A DNA stretch of 64,000 nucleotides from Balneolaceae bacterium (GTDB lineage Bacteria > Bacteroidota > Rhodothermia > Balneolales > Balneolaceae), in contig CP030887.1 of assembly GCA_006969905.1 (NCBI GenBank), positions 558,001-622,000 of the forward strand, in the 5' to 3' direction. The translations under genes were made by a program, and so were the position numbers. Each line of letters starts with the position of its first letter. Within the stretch, counting starts at the first letter, position 1. Below the pieces are notes generated by a model. The model was not told the origin of the DNA. It made no database searches and saw nothing but the letters and a program-made list of their open reading frames with translations. Of the stretch, positions 43,196 through 52,002 are shown one piece after another.

Positions 43196-43813
43196 TCAGG
43201 ACTCGCTCTTTTTTCCTTCTTCTGTATCTGGAACAGGTAACGGCTTTGTAATGGTTTCTGCCTGATCACCGGTTTCCTCGTTCTCCTCTTCTTCCTTATG
43301 ATGCTCTGGCAGCAAAAACTTTCCAAATACCAACAAAGATATTATGGAAGTAGAAATAGCTATATCAGCTACATTAAAAATATAAGGAAACACTGCCCAG
43401 TCATTAATCCGTAAGCTGAAATGAATGAAATCGACTACATGGCCTTCAAGCACGCCGCCATAGCCATACACATATCCCATAAAAAGGCGGTCTGAGATAT
43501 TTCCCAAAGCCCCGCCAATAATCAGGCCCATAAAAATAAGATATCCTGTTTTGGCTTCGCTTATAGAACGTAGTAAATAGATAACAATACCTGTTGTGGC
43601 AATTATCGCTATTACACTAATCAGCCACGTAGGCAGTATATCAATACCCATAGCCATTCCATCATTCTTGATGAAATAGAATTCCAGCCATCCTTCTATA
43701 ATGGTTTTATTCTGAAGCTCCGGGGTAGATCTGATTTGCCATTTGGTAAACTGATCGAGAGCGACAACAAGTACAGCCGGTGTAAAAAGAGCTAATAGCT
43801 TATTTTTTGTCAA
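43196..43813 (-). CDS. lspA: Signal peptidase II (lipoprotein signal peptidase)
   Basis: Cleaves prolipoproteins after lipidation, needed for the lipoproteins in this window. 205 residues with four membrane helices and both catalytic Asp motifs: 'GGALGNISDRLFMG' and 'FNVADIAIS'. The C-terminal ~30 residues are charged and extend past the usual length. A TAA lies three codons upstream in frame, so it starts with TTG, 6 bases after the DksA-like gene. Confidence 0.95.
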   Translation of the reverse strand: MTKNKLLALFTPAVLVVALDQFTKWQIRSTPELQNKTIIEGWLEFYFIKNDGMAMGIDILPTWLISVIAIIATTGIVIYLLRSISEAKTGYLIFMGLIIGGALGNISDRLFMGYVYGYGGVLEGHVVDFIHFSLRINDWAVFPYIFNVADIAISTSIISLLVFGKFLLPEHHKEEEENEETGDQAETITKPLPVPDTEEGKKSES

Positions 43814-43819
43814 CGGCTT

Positions 43820-44218
43820 TTATCTACGCTTTAATTTTGCTTCGATACTTAGCTGGGTATGCGGAACGGCTTCAAGACGGCCTTTAGCAATCTTTTTGCC
43901 GGTTACTTTGCACACGCCGTATGTTTTGTTATCAATTCTCTGAACAGCATCATTCAAATACTTAATGAACTTACGGGTACGATTTAGTAAAACGTATGTT
44001 TTTTCTCGCTCCTGGGCATCTGATCCGGCATCGGCCATATGAAATGAATAAGCAGATTCATCTGATGAATTTTCCATGCTTTCCCGCAGAGTTCGTTGTA
44101 ATGTATCCAACTCATCTTCTGCGTCTTTCAATTTCTTATTTATGATACCACGAAAATATTCAAGCTCTTTATCACTATAAGGAGAAACTCGCTCATCGGT
44201 TTTAGTATTTTTTTCCAT
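43820..44218 (-). CDS. DksA/TraR-family protein with a reduced zinc finger
   Basis: 132 residues from the ATG at 44218, 10 bases after ileS. The N-terminal half is a helical coiled coil ('LEYFRGIINKKLKDAEDELDTLQRTLRE'), and the C-terminal 'YGVCKVTGKKIAKGRLEAVPHTQLSIEAK' is the DksA zinc-finger region with three of four cysteines missing (only the first remains). A Cys-poor form also occurs in related Bacteroidota. It may still bind RNA polymerase and modulate rRNA or amino-acid promoters; zinc binding is unlikely. Lies between ileS and lspA in one operon. Confidence 0.88.
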   Translation of the reverse strand: MEKNTKTDERVSPYSDKELEYFRGIINKKLKDAEDELDTLQRTLRESMENSSDESAYSFHMADAGSDAQEREKTYVLLNRTRKFIKYLNDAVQRIDNKTYGVCKVTGKKIAKGRLEAVPHTQLSIEAKLKRR

Positions 44219-44228
44219 CGTTTTTTCC

Positions 44229-47200
44229 TTAATAATTAGTATTTCTACGAATCGAAATAGTGCTGTCAGATTCACCAATTTCCCATCGTTTTACAAAATC
44301 AGAAACATCAAGTTCCTGCAATTCAATTTTCTCTGCTAAAGTCTCTTGCTTGATGTATTCGTTCATGGAAACTACGGCTTCTTTTAATTCTTCGGAACCT
44401 TCGAAGCCAATAATTATGCGATCTGTTACATCAAAATCTGCTTCTTTACGCATGTTCTGAACCCGGTTCACAAATTCCCTGGCAATACCTTCGAGTTTCA
44501 ACTCGTGGCTTAGCTCGGTATCAACAGCTACGCTTAATCCACGTTCTGTTTCAACTTGCCAACCTTCCAGGCCTGTGCGGATAATATCCAATCCTTCTTC
44601 TTCAATCCGGATGGTATCACCATCTTCAAGTTCTAGCTCAATATATCCTATTTTTTCAAATTCTGTAATCGAATGCGTATCAAGCTGACTTATTTTAGCT
44701 GCTACAGCTTTCATTTTCGGGCCTAACTTCTTCCCAAGTACCGGGAAATTAGGCTTGGCTGTTTTATGAACAATTCCTGAGTCATCATCCACAAACTGGA
44801 TCTCCTTAACGTTTACTTCTTCCAAAATTATATCCTTCACGGATTCAATGGCAGCACGTTCAGCTTCATCTTTTATAGGTAATATAATCCTGGAAAGCGG
44901 TTGCCGGACATTCATCTCAATTTGATTCCTGATCCTGAGAACAATAGAGGATATCAACCGGGCCATATCCATTTTATGCTCAAGGCTCTTGACAATCGCT
45001 GTTTCTTCCACTGTGGGGAAAAAAGAAAGATGCACGGAATCTTCTTCCAGCCCGGTAACCTTATTCAGGTTTTGATAAAGCCATTCACCCATAAAAGGAG
45101 CAATTGGGCTCATCATTTTACTCACACTTTTAAGACACTCATACAGTGTTTGGTAGGCAGCTGTTTTGTCAAGTGTGTGCCCTTCTTTCCAGAAACGACG
45201 CCTGTTTCTGCGTACATACCAATTACTTAATTCCTCAACAAAGTTCTCCAGCTCCCGGGCAGCTTTAGTAGGCTCGTAATCTTCAAGATGCTCCTCAACC
45301 ATTTTGACGGTAGTGTTAAGGCGCGAGATTACCCATTGGTCAATCTCAGGCCGGTCACTAATGGGAACAGATGTTCCGGAATATGTGAACTCATCGATAT
45401 TGGCATATAATGCAAAGAATGAGTAGGTGTTAACGAGTGTATTAAAGAATTTTCTTTGAACTTCCTTAAGTCCTTCTTTACTGAATTTCAGGTTTTCCCA
45501 CGGTGATGAATTACTCATCATGTACCATCGAACGGTATCGGCACCAAAATCACGGATTACTTCAAATGGATCAACCGTATTCCCTTTCGACTTGCTCATT
45601 TTCTCCCCGCTCTCATCGAGAACCAGGCCGTTGGAGATCACATTTTTGAAAGCTTCTTCATTAAAAAGCATAGTTCCTAACGCATGCAACGTATAGAACC
45701 AGCCTCTTGTCTGGTCAACCCCTTCCGCAATAAAATCTGCCGGGTAATTGTAGCTGAACTCATGGTCGTTATCAAAAGGATAATGCCATTGTGCAAAAGG
45801 CATAGCGCCCGAGTCGAACCAAACATCTAATAAATCCGGTATTCTTCTCATGGTACCGCCATCAGGAGCGGGCCAGGTTAGTTCATCAATATAAGGACGG
45901 TGAAGATCGATATCGTCCTCTTCAGAAAGTTCTGCTTTTTCTTTCAGTTCCTGGATACTTCCAATACACTCTACATATTCAGGATCTTTATCACTTACCC
46001 AAAGAGGTATGGGTGTGCCCCAGTAGCGTTGCCGGGAAACGGCCCAATCCACGTTGTTTTCCAGCCAGGTTCCAAAACGTCCGGTTCCCGTGTTTTCAGG
46101 TTTCCAGTTAATTTTTTTGTTCAACTCAACCATGCGGTCTTTTACGCTGGTTGTTTTTATAAACCAGGACTCAACCGGATAGGACATCAATGGAGTGCCT
46201 TTTCTCCAGTCAAAAGGGTAATTGTGAACACAGGTTTCATGACGAAACATCAATCCTTTTTCTTTGATCGCCCTGGCAATATCTTTATCTGCTTCTTTAA
46301 ACCACTGACCTTCAAATTCGGGAACCTGATCAGTAAACTTCCCCTCTCGGTCGATTGGGTTAAACATTGGAATTCCTGCTTTCTGGCAAGACTCATAGTC
46401 ATCCGCGCCATAAGCCGGAGCCGTGTGAACCACTCCTGTACCGTCATCTGTAGTTACATAGTCTGCTGGTATTACTTTCCAGGCTGAAGAAGCATCATGC
46501 TCTTTTTGGGCGTAATCAAAGATTGGTTCGTAGGTCCTACCTAATAATTCAAATCCGGTGTAATCTTCAATGTGAACATAATCCTCTCCAAACACCCTTT
46601 CTTCGCATCCTTTTGCAACAATGTAGTTCTCATTATTGTGGCCAACCTTCACATAATCCAGGTTTGGATTAATCGTAAGTGCCATGTTTGAGATCGTGGT
46701 CCAGGGAGTAGTGGTCCAGGCAAGGAAAAACGTATTTTCTTCTCCTTTTACAGGGAACTTCACATAAACAGAAGGATCTTGGGTTTCTTTGTACCCGAGG
46801 CTTACTTCATGAGATGAAAGCACTGTTCCACTTCCGGGAGAATACCATTGAATCTTGTAGCCCTTATATACCAGCCCTTTATCAAAGAGTTTATCGAAGG
46901 CCCACCAAACAGATTCGATATATCTATTCTCGAAGGTGACGTATGGGTCCTCCTGATCTACCCAATATGCCATTCTTGAAGTAAGCTCATCCCATAGATC
47001 TTTATAACGGAGAACACTTTCGCGGCATTTCGCATTGTACTCTGCAATTCCGTATTCTTCAACCTGGGCACGGCCTTCTAGTCCAAGCTCTTTTTCTACT
47101 TCAATTTCAACTGGCAAACCATGTGTGTCCCATCCTGCTTTGCGCTCCACCCTGAATCCTTTAAGGGTTTTGTAGCGGCAAAACATGTCTTTTACCGTTC

Positions 47201-47390
47201 TTGCCATTACATGATGAATACCCGGCTTGCCATTCGCAGTGGGCGGGCCTTCATAAAAAGTAAATGGAATTCCATCTTCCCGTGAAGCCACGCTTTTTGT
47301 AAAAATCTGGTTGTCCTTCCACCAGTTTAAAATCTCAACTTCAGCTTTCGGATAGCTAAGTTGTTTTATTTCTTCAAATTTTTTAGACAT
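44229..47390 (-). CDS. ileS: Isoleucyl-tRNA synthetase, type 2
   Basis: 1053 residues, longer than the common ~930-residue bacterial form. The HIGH-equivalent region reads 'PPTANGKPGIHHVMAR' near 49-64, the KMSKS loop is 'GEKMSKSKGN', and the CP1 editing domain is in place ('AWTTTPWTTISNMAL', 'GTGVVHTAPAYGADDYESC'). Length and motif spacing fit IleRS2, the eukaryote-like form associated with low mupirocin sensitivity; this is an inference. It heads the ileS-dksA-like-lspA operon. Confidence 0.95.
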   Translation of the reverse strand: MSKKFEEIKQLSYPKAEVEILNWWKDNQIFTKSVASREDGIPFTFYEGPPTANGKPGIHHVMARTVKDMFCRYKTLKGFRVERKAGWDTHGLPVEIEVEKELGLEGRAQVEEYGIAEYNAKCRESVLRYKDLWDELTSRMAYWVDQEDPYVTFENRYIESVWWAFDKLFDKGLVYKGYKIQWYSPGSGTVLSSHEVSLGYKETQDPSVYVKFPVKGEENTFFLAWTTTPWTTISNMALTINPNLDYVKVGHNNENYIVAKGCEERVFGEDYVHIEDYTGFELLGRTYEPIFDYAQKEHDASSAWKVIPADYVTTDDGTGVVHTAPAYGADDYESCQKAGIPMFNPIDREGKFTDQVPEFEGQWFKEADKDIARAIKEKGLMFRHETCVHNYPFDWRKGTPLMSYPVESWFIKTTSVKDRMVELNKKINWKPENTGTGRFGTWLENNVDWAVSRQRYWGTPIPLWVSDKDPEYVECIGSIQELKEKAELSEEDDIDLHRPYIDELTWPAPDGGTMRRIPDLLDVWFDSGAMPFAQWHYPFDNDHEFSYNYPADFIAEGVDQTRGWFYTLHALGTMLFNEEAFKNVISNGLVLDESGEKMSKSKGNTVDPFEVIRDFGADTVRWYMMSNSSPWENLKFSKEGLKEVQRKFFNTLVNTYSFFALYANIDEFTYSGTSVPISDRPEIDQWVISRLNTTVKMVEEHLEDYEPTKAARELENFVEELSNWYVRRNRRRFWKEGHTLDKTAAYQTLYECLKSVSKMMSPIAPFMGEWLYQNLNKVTGLEEDSVHLSFFPTVEETAIVKSLEHKMDMARLISSIVLRIRNQIEMNVRQPLSRIILPIKDEAERAAIESVKDIILEEVNVKEIQFVDDDSGIVHKTAKPNFPVLGKKLGPKMKAVAAKISQLDTHSITEFEKIGYIELELEDGDTIRIEEEGLDIIRTGLEGWQVETERGLSVAVDTELSHELKLEGIAREFVNRVQNMRKEADFDVTDRIIIGFEGSEELKEAVVSMNEYIKQETLAEKIELQELDVSDFVKRWEIGESDSTISIRRNTNY

Positions 47391-47424
47391 AAAAAATGTT
47401 TGTCCGTAAAAACGATTTAAGCCT

Positions 47425-47432
47425 CAAATATA
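47425..47432 (-). promoter_or_regulatory. Candidate -7 element for ileS
   Basis: On the minus strand TATATTTG, matching TAnnTTTG, 35 bases before the ileS ATG. No TTTG at 19 bases upstream (one exists at 12), so support is partial. No T-box leader was seen. Confidence 0.45.
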
Positions 47433-47583
47433 CAAAAACCTAAACAAAAGCAGGCATCTAGGGTATTTAATTATTTGTAATCGAAGCGCTTTTAAAGTGC
47501 TAAAAGCTTTAATAAACTCTTTTAAAAGAACAAAAGTCTTACTATCTGTCTTACTTTTTCAAATATTAAAATAAATACAACTC

Positions 47584-48096
47584 ATGTCATCAAGCTTTCG
47601 AAAAATTACCATTGAAGACCCTTTTAAAATTTGTTTTGTATGCTTAGGTAATATCTGCCGCAGCCCAACCGCTGAAGGAATCTTTATCCATAAAGTAAAA
47701 AAGGCAGGGCTTGAACTCTTTTTCTATATCGATTCTGCCGGAACTGCAGCCTATCATGTCGGGGAACCTGCAAACAGTAAAAGCCAGGCTACGGCCAATA
47801 AACATGGCGTTCATTTACCCTCCACGGCTCAACGATTTGAATATCGTGATTTGGAAGAATTTGACCTAGTTTTGGCTATGGATTCAGAGAATTATCATAA
47901 TCTTTCGAACCTGGACAGGAAAGGTTTGTATACAGAAAAGATTAAAATGATGCGGGATTTTGATCCTCAAAAGGGAGACGGACAAGTACCGGATCCTTAC
48001 TATGGCGGAATCCAGGGGTTTGAGAATGTATTTCATATCCTGGATCGAAGTTGTGAAGCTCTTTTGGATCAATTAAAAGATTACATCCAAAAATGA
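47584..48096 (+). CDS. Low-molecular-weight protein-tyrosine phosphatase
   Basis: 170 residues. The P-loop C(X)5R appears as 'FVCLGNICRSPTAEG' and the general-acid Asp as 'VPDPYYGG'. LMW-PTPs dephosphorylate tyrosine kinases of polysaccharide export or arginine-phosphate substrates. Its stop overlaps the next start (ATGA), so it is cotranslated with the fructosamine kinase. The N-terminal ~10 residues precede the fold and may be a short extension. Confidence 0.92.
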   Translation: MSSSFRKITIEDPFKICFVCLGNICRSPTAEGIFIHKVKKAGLELFFYIDSAGTAAYHVGEPANSKSQATANKHGVHLPSTAQRFEYRDLEEFDLVLAMDSENYHNLSNLDRKGLYTEKIKMMRDFDPQKGDGQVPDPYYGGIQGFENVFHILDRSCEALLDQLKDYIQK

Positions 48097-48941
48097 TTCC
48101 TGAACGCATTAAACATATCATTGAGGAAACATTTAATGACCGGATGGTTTCAGTAAAACCGCAAAGTGGTGGTGATATTAATCAGGCTGCCAAAATAGAG
48201 ACTGATTCAGGGGATCGTTTTTTTCTTAAGTGGAATTCTTCTGCTCCTGAAGATATGTTCGAAGCGGAAGCAAAAGGTCTTGAATTGCTTGACTCAGCGC
48301 TTACTGATTTAGTCATTCCTGAGGTAATCCTGATCGATGACAATTTCCTGCTCCTTGAATTTATTGAGGAGTCCAATACCGGAGATTCATTCCATTTTGG
48401 AATACAGCTAGCAAAACTCCACAAGAAAACCAATGAACTATTCGGACTCGATCACTCCAATTTCATAGGAAAGCTTCCTCAACAGAATAAGTATCATGCA
48501 GACTGGCTGGAGTTTTTCATGCGTGAACGATTAGAACCCCAGGTTAAAATGGCCATCGATTCGGGAAAGCTGGAATCTGCCTTTCATTCTATTTTCGACC
48601 GGGTAATGAATTATACCTATGTGGTTTTTCCTGATGAGCCCCCCGCACTTCTTCATGGAGATCTTTGGGGAGGAAATTATATGTTTAATGCTGAAGGTAA
48701 AGCATGCTTATATGATACGGCTGTGTATTTTGGTCATCGGGAGATGGATATTGCAATGACCCAGTTGTTTGGCGGTTTTAGCACTGATTTCTACCGAGGA
48801 TATAATGATGAATACCCTTTGGAAAAGGGATTCGAGGAGCGTTCCAGGCTTTGCAATCTTTATCCGGTTTTAGTCCATTGCAATTTATTCGGTGGGCATT
48901 ATTGCAGTCAGGCTGAGGCTTTGCTAAAGCGTTTTTTTTAG
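48093..48941 (+). CDS. Fructosamine/ketosamine kinase family protein
   Basis: 282 residues of the aminoglycoside-phosphotransferase-like kinase fold: 'PQSGGDINQAAKIET' at the N-terminus, 'LLEFIE', the catalytic 'LLHGDLWGGNYMF' (HGDxxxxN) and metal-binding 'YDTAVYFGHREMDIAM'. The family phosphorylates ketoamines on glycated amines or proteins so they fall apart, a repair role. Coupled to a tyrosine-phosphatase gene, a common pairing in this phylum. Confidence 0.9.
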   Translation: MIPERIKHIIEETFNDRMVSVKPQSGGDINQAAKIETDSGDRFFLKWNSSAPEDMFEAEAKGLELLDSALTDLVIPEVILIDDNFLLLEFIEESNTGDSFHFGIQLAKLHKKTNELFGLDHSNFIGKLPQQNKYHADWLEFFMRERLEPQVKMAIDSGKLESAFHSIFDRVMNYTYVVFPDEPPALLHGDLWGGNYMFNAEGKACLYDTAVYFGHREMDIAMTQLFGGFSTDFYRGYNDEYPLEKGFEERSRLCNLYPVLVHCNLFGGHYCSQAEALLKRFF

Positions 48942-48952
48942 TATAATCTGGA

Positions 48953-49912
48953 ATGCTCCCTAAAAAAATTTGCTATTTGCTTTTTCCTGATGTTCATCTT
49001 CTCGATTTATCCGGGTCAGTTCAGGTTTTCTATGAAGCAAAAAACCTTGGCAACATATCTTATGAAACCGTATTCGCATCAGTAAACTCTTCGGTAATTT
49101 CTGAACAGGGTCTCTCGCTTTCCGGTTTGAAGAATCCAAACGATATATTACTTCAAGAAAATGATTTCATAATTGTTCCCGGAACCGATTTTGGAAAGCT
49201 AGTTGAAGGAAACATTGATACCGAAATAGAAGAAGTAAAATTATGGATTAATGAGCAATATGATAAAGGAATAAAAATTGCCAGTGTATGTACCGGATCT
49301 TTAATCCTGGCCAAACTGGGCCTCTTAAATTCAAGAAAATGTACTACGCACTGGAAGTGTATCGATTATCTGACAGAGTCTTTTCCTGAAGTAAAAGTAG
49401 AAGCTGACAAGCTATTCAATTACGATACAAATATTTACACAAGTGCAGGCATGACTTCCGGAATAGACATGTCTCTTTCGATTATTGAAGAGGAACAGGG
49501 TCCCATTGTTTCTACAAAAGTAGCCAGAGAAATGGTTGTCTACTTAAGGCGACAAGGTGCGTCCTCTCAAAACTCAATTTACCTGGACTATCATACCCAC
49601 TTCAACCCTCTGGTTCACAAAGTTCAAAATCATATTATTTCAAATCCCTCAAATAATTATTCTCTTAAAGAGCTGGCTGAAATTGGCAATACCAGTGTAC
49701 GGAATCTCACTAGAGAGTTTAAAAAAGCTACCGGAACTACCGTTATAGATTTTAAAAATAATATGAAGCTAGAATTGGCAAAAGAGCTTATTAATAACCC
49801 TAATTACACGATAGATACAATTTCCGAAATGTGTGGGTTCTCTGCACCCCGACAACTTCAGCGACTTTGGAAAAATAAATTCGGCTATTCAATTTCGGTA
49901 AAGAAGACTTAA
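48953..49912 (+). CDS. GlxA-type transcriptional regulator (DJ-1/PfpI + AraC HTH)
   Basis: 319 residues. Residues ~5-180 are a DJ-1/PfpI domain ('ICYLLFPDVHLLDLSGSVQVFYEA', nucleophile-elbow Cys113 in 'IASVCTGSLILAKLGLL', 'TSAGMTSGIDMSLSII'). The last ~95 residues are an AraC-type double helix-turn-helix ('YSLKELAEIGNTSVRNLTREFKKATGTT', 'TIDTISEMCGFSAPRQLQRLWKNKFG'). It lies 83 bases before the sulfur cluster on the same strand and could control it, but no site was identified. Confidence 0.9.
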   Translation: MLPKKICYLLFPDVHLLDLSGSVQVFYEAKNLGNISYETVFASVNSSVISEQGLSLSGLKNPNDILLQENDFIIVPGTDFGKLVEGNIDTEIEEVKLWINEQYDKGIKIASVCTGSLILAKLGLLNSRKCTTHWKCIDYLTESFPEVKVEADKLFNYDTNIYTSAGMTSGIDMSLSIIEEEQGPIVSTKVAREMVVYLRRQGASSQNSIYLDYHTHFNPLVHKVQNHIISNPSNNYSLKELAEIGNTSVRNLTREFKKATGTTVIDFKNNMKLELAKELINNPNYTIDTISEMCGFSAPRQLQRLWKNKFGYSISVKKT

Positions 49913-49995
49913 ATTCTGGCCAGATATGTCAGATTGTAGTCTATAACACTTGCTTAGTGCGATCGTAATTTGCCCTCAACCAACAGGACAAATTT

Positions 49996-50882
49996 ATGAA
50001 AACACTTACCTCAACAATTCTTACGCTTTTAATTTTCACAGCCTTCAGTCAGGCTCAAATCTCTCCATTCAAATCTACAGACTGGCTTAAAGAACATCTC
50101 CATGATGACAATCTGGTCATATTCAATATTGGCCCCAGGGATATTTATTCAGAAAAGCATATACCGGGAGCTGTATTTATACAAAGTTCTGAATTCACTA
50201 TTGATTCTGATGCTGAATCAAAAGCTTATGATCTTCCCCCGAGAAGCAATTAAATGAACTCTTCCAATCAAAGGGAGTAAATAATGGAGATACGATTTTA
50301 TTGTATGTAGCCTCCAATCACATTACTACTATGACGAGGCTGTATTATACCCTTCACTATCTGGGGTATGAGCGTAACACTTTTATGCTTGAGGGTGGAA
50401 TGCCCTTGTGGGAACATGAGGGAAATGAACTGACCAATGCAATACCGGAAATAGAGCGCGGAAACTTTTCAGCTAAAGCGAACCCGAATTTGGTTGTTGA
50501 TATCGATAAAATGAAGAAATATGTCCAGACTTCAGCAGTAAAAATTATAGATGCCCGGGCCCCTGTGTTTTATGATGGTGTACAAGAGAGTATGGGTGAA
50601 AAAGGTCATATCCGTGGAGCTAAATCAATCCCATTTGGCTCTGTTTGGGATGAAGGCCCGAATGGGTCTTACCTTCTTAAAGACGCTGGCGAGCTTAGAG
50701 AAATATTCTCTGCTCAGGGAATTACCGATAAAGAGCAGCCATTTGTAGTGTACTGCCATATTGGTATGCAGGCCACTTCCATATTTACTGCAGCCAAATC
50801 TATTGGTCTAAATCCTGTTTTATTTGATGGGTCGATGCATGAATGGGGTCATAATAGAGGTAACCCCATGGAGGTAGATTAA
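49996..50882 (+). pseudogene. Periplasmic thiosulfate/3-mercaptopyruvate sulfurtransferase, frameshifted
   Basis: Two rhodanese domains encoded in two frames. The first frame (49996-50253) has a signal peptide ('TLLIFTAFSQAQ') and starts the first domain ('IFNIGPRDIYSEKHIPGAVFI'), then ends at TAA. Adding one C to the CCCCC tract at 50236-50240 joins it to the other frame, which runs 'PEKQLNELFQSKGVNNGDTILLY...' unbroken to 50882. The joined protein would have about 295 residues, normal for this family, with the catalytic Cys in 'VVYCHIGMQA' (codon 50754-50756). So this is a one-base deletion in a homopolymer: a true mutation, a slippage switch, or a sequencing error. One base overlaps the next gene. 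Confidence 0.85.
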
Positions 50883-51412
50883 TGCCTTTCATTAGGAAAA
50901 CGGCCGAACCTTACTGGAACCCCTATATTTCAGGAATCGGCCTTGGATTGGTTTTATTGTTTACTTTCCTTGTAATGGGAAGAGGAATTGGTGCTTCCGG
51001 AGCCATGACTTCGGTTGTTGCTACAACAGCAAATGTTATTTCACCTCAACATGCTCAGGCAAATGAATTCTTCCGGGGATATTTAGGTGATGGCACTGTA
51101 AGTCCACTCAAAGATTGGCTGGTGTTTGAAGTTATAGGGGTTCTGATTGGCGGTTTTCTTTCCGGAATTTTTGCAGGTCGAACTTCTATCAAAATTGAAA
51201 AAGGGACCGGGATCTCAACCAATCGAAGATTTCAGTATGCATTCATTGGCGGAATGATCATGGCTTTTGGCACTAAACTGGCCAGGGGTTGTACCAGTGG
51301 CCAGGCCCTTACCGGTGGAGCTTTAATGAATGTTGGAAGTTGGTTATTTATGATTTCATTATTTGCTGGTGCTTATGCAATGGCTTGGTTTGTACGGAGG
51401 CTGTGGATATGA
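50882..51412 (+). CDS. YeeE/YedE-family sulfur transporter, first half
   Basis: 176 residues with about four membrane helices. 'MAFGTKLARGCTSGQALTGGALMNVGSW' carries the conserved Cys loop of the family, whose E. coli member YeeE (TsuA) imports thiosulfate. The first half of a split transporter: a second gene with the matching half follows with a 4-base overlap. Starts in the stop codon of the sulfurtransferase (TAATG). Confidence 0.9.
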   Translation: MPFIRKTAEPYWNPYISGIGLGLVLLFTFLVMGRGIGASGAMTSVVATTANVISPQHAQANEFFRGYLGDGTVSPLKDWLVFEVIGVLIGGFLSGIFAGRTSIKIEKGTGISTNRRFQYAFIGGMIMAFGTKLARGCTSGQALTGGALMNVGSWLFMISLFAGAYAMAWFVRRLWI

Positions 51413-52002
51413 ACGGGCCTTTTTTCATTAACGGCTGGATTGGCGAAGAGGCAAGCTTAATATTTGCACTTTTTATAGGTATCGCATTTGGGTTTTTTCT
51501 GGAACGCGCCGGACTTGGGAGCGCCAAAAAACTAGCATCTCAGTTTTATGGACGTGACATGACTGTTTTTAAAATGATGTTTACTGCCATCATCACGGCT
51601 ATGGTTGGATTGTTTTGGTTCGATTATTTCGGCTGGCTTCAACTTGAGCTTGTTTATCTTACTCCAACATTTGTGGCACCTCAGATTATTGGGGGACTGG
51701 TATTCGGGGTCGGCTTCATTATTGGGGGATACTGTCCCGGCACTTCCTGTGTGGCAGGTGCAACAGGTAGCCTGGATGGCTGGGTAAATGTGATCGGAAT
51801 GCTTGCAGGTATTCTTGTCTTCGGGGAGCTTTATCCCTGGCTGGAAAGCTTTTATAATGCTACCCCAATGGGTGAACTTACCTTTGTTGACTACTTCAAT
51901 CTTCCTGCCGGTTTGATGGTATTCATTTTAGTGATGATTGCCTTAGGCGGATTTTGGCTTTCAGAAAAAATCGAAACTAAAATGGCTAACAAGGATTTGT
52001 AA
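51409..52002 (+). CDS. YeeE/YedE-family sulfur transporter, second half
   Basis: About 197 residues from the ATG at 51409, which overlaps the previous stop as ATGA. The frame is open upstream to 51289, but that would sit inside the first half. Membrane helices flank 'LVFGVGFIIGGYCPGTSCVAGATGSLDGW', the conserved Cys motif of the second half. With the preceding gene it reconstitutes a full-length transporter for thiosulfate-type sulfur. Last base overlaps the next ATG. Confidence 0.9.
   Translation: MNGPFFINGWIGEEASLIFALFIGIAFGFFLERAGLGSAKKLASQFYGRDMTVFKMMFTAIITAMVGLFWFDYFGWLQLELVYLTPTFVAPQIIGGLVFGVGFIIGGYCPGTSCVAGATGSLDGWVNVIGMLAGILVFGELYPWLESFYNATPMGELTFVDYFNLPAGLMVFILVMIALGGFWLSEKIETKMANKDL

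Noticed and set aside
45900-46487. 195-residue open frame on the plus strand inside ileS
   Set aside because: Antisense shadow of a well-conserved synthetase; Cys/Phe-rich composition unlike real proteins here.
47391-47583. T-box leader upstream of ileS
   Set aside because: The leader after the -7 box is about 30 bases, too short, and no T-box consensus is present. The palindrome near 47488 lies beyond the predicted start.
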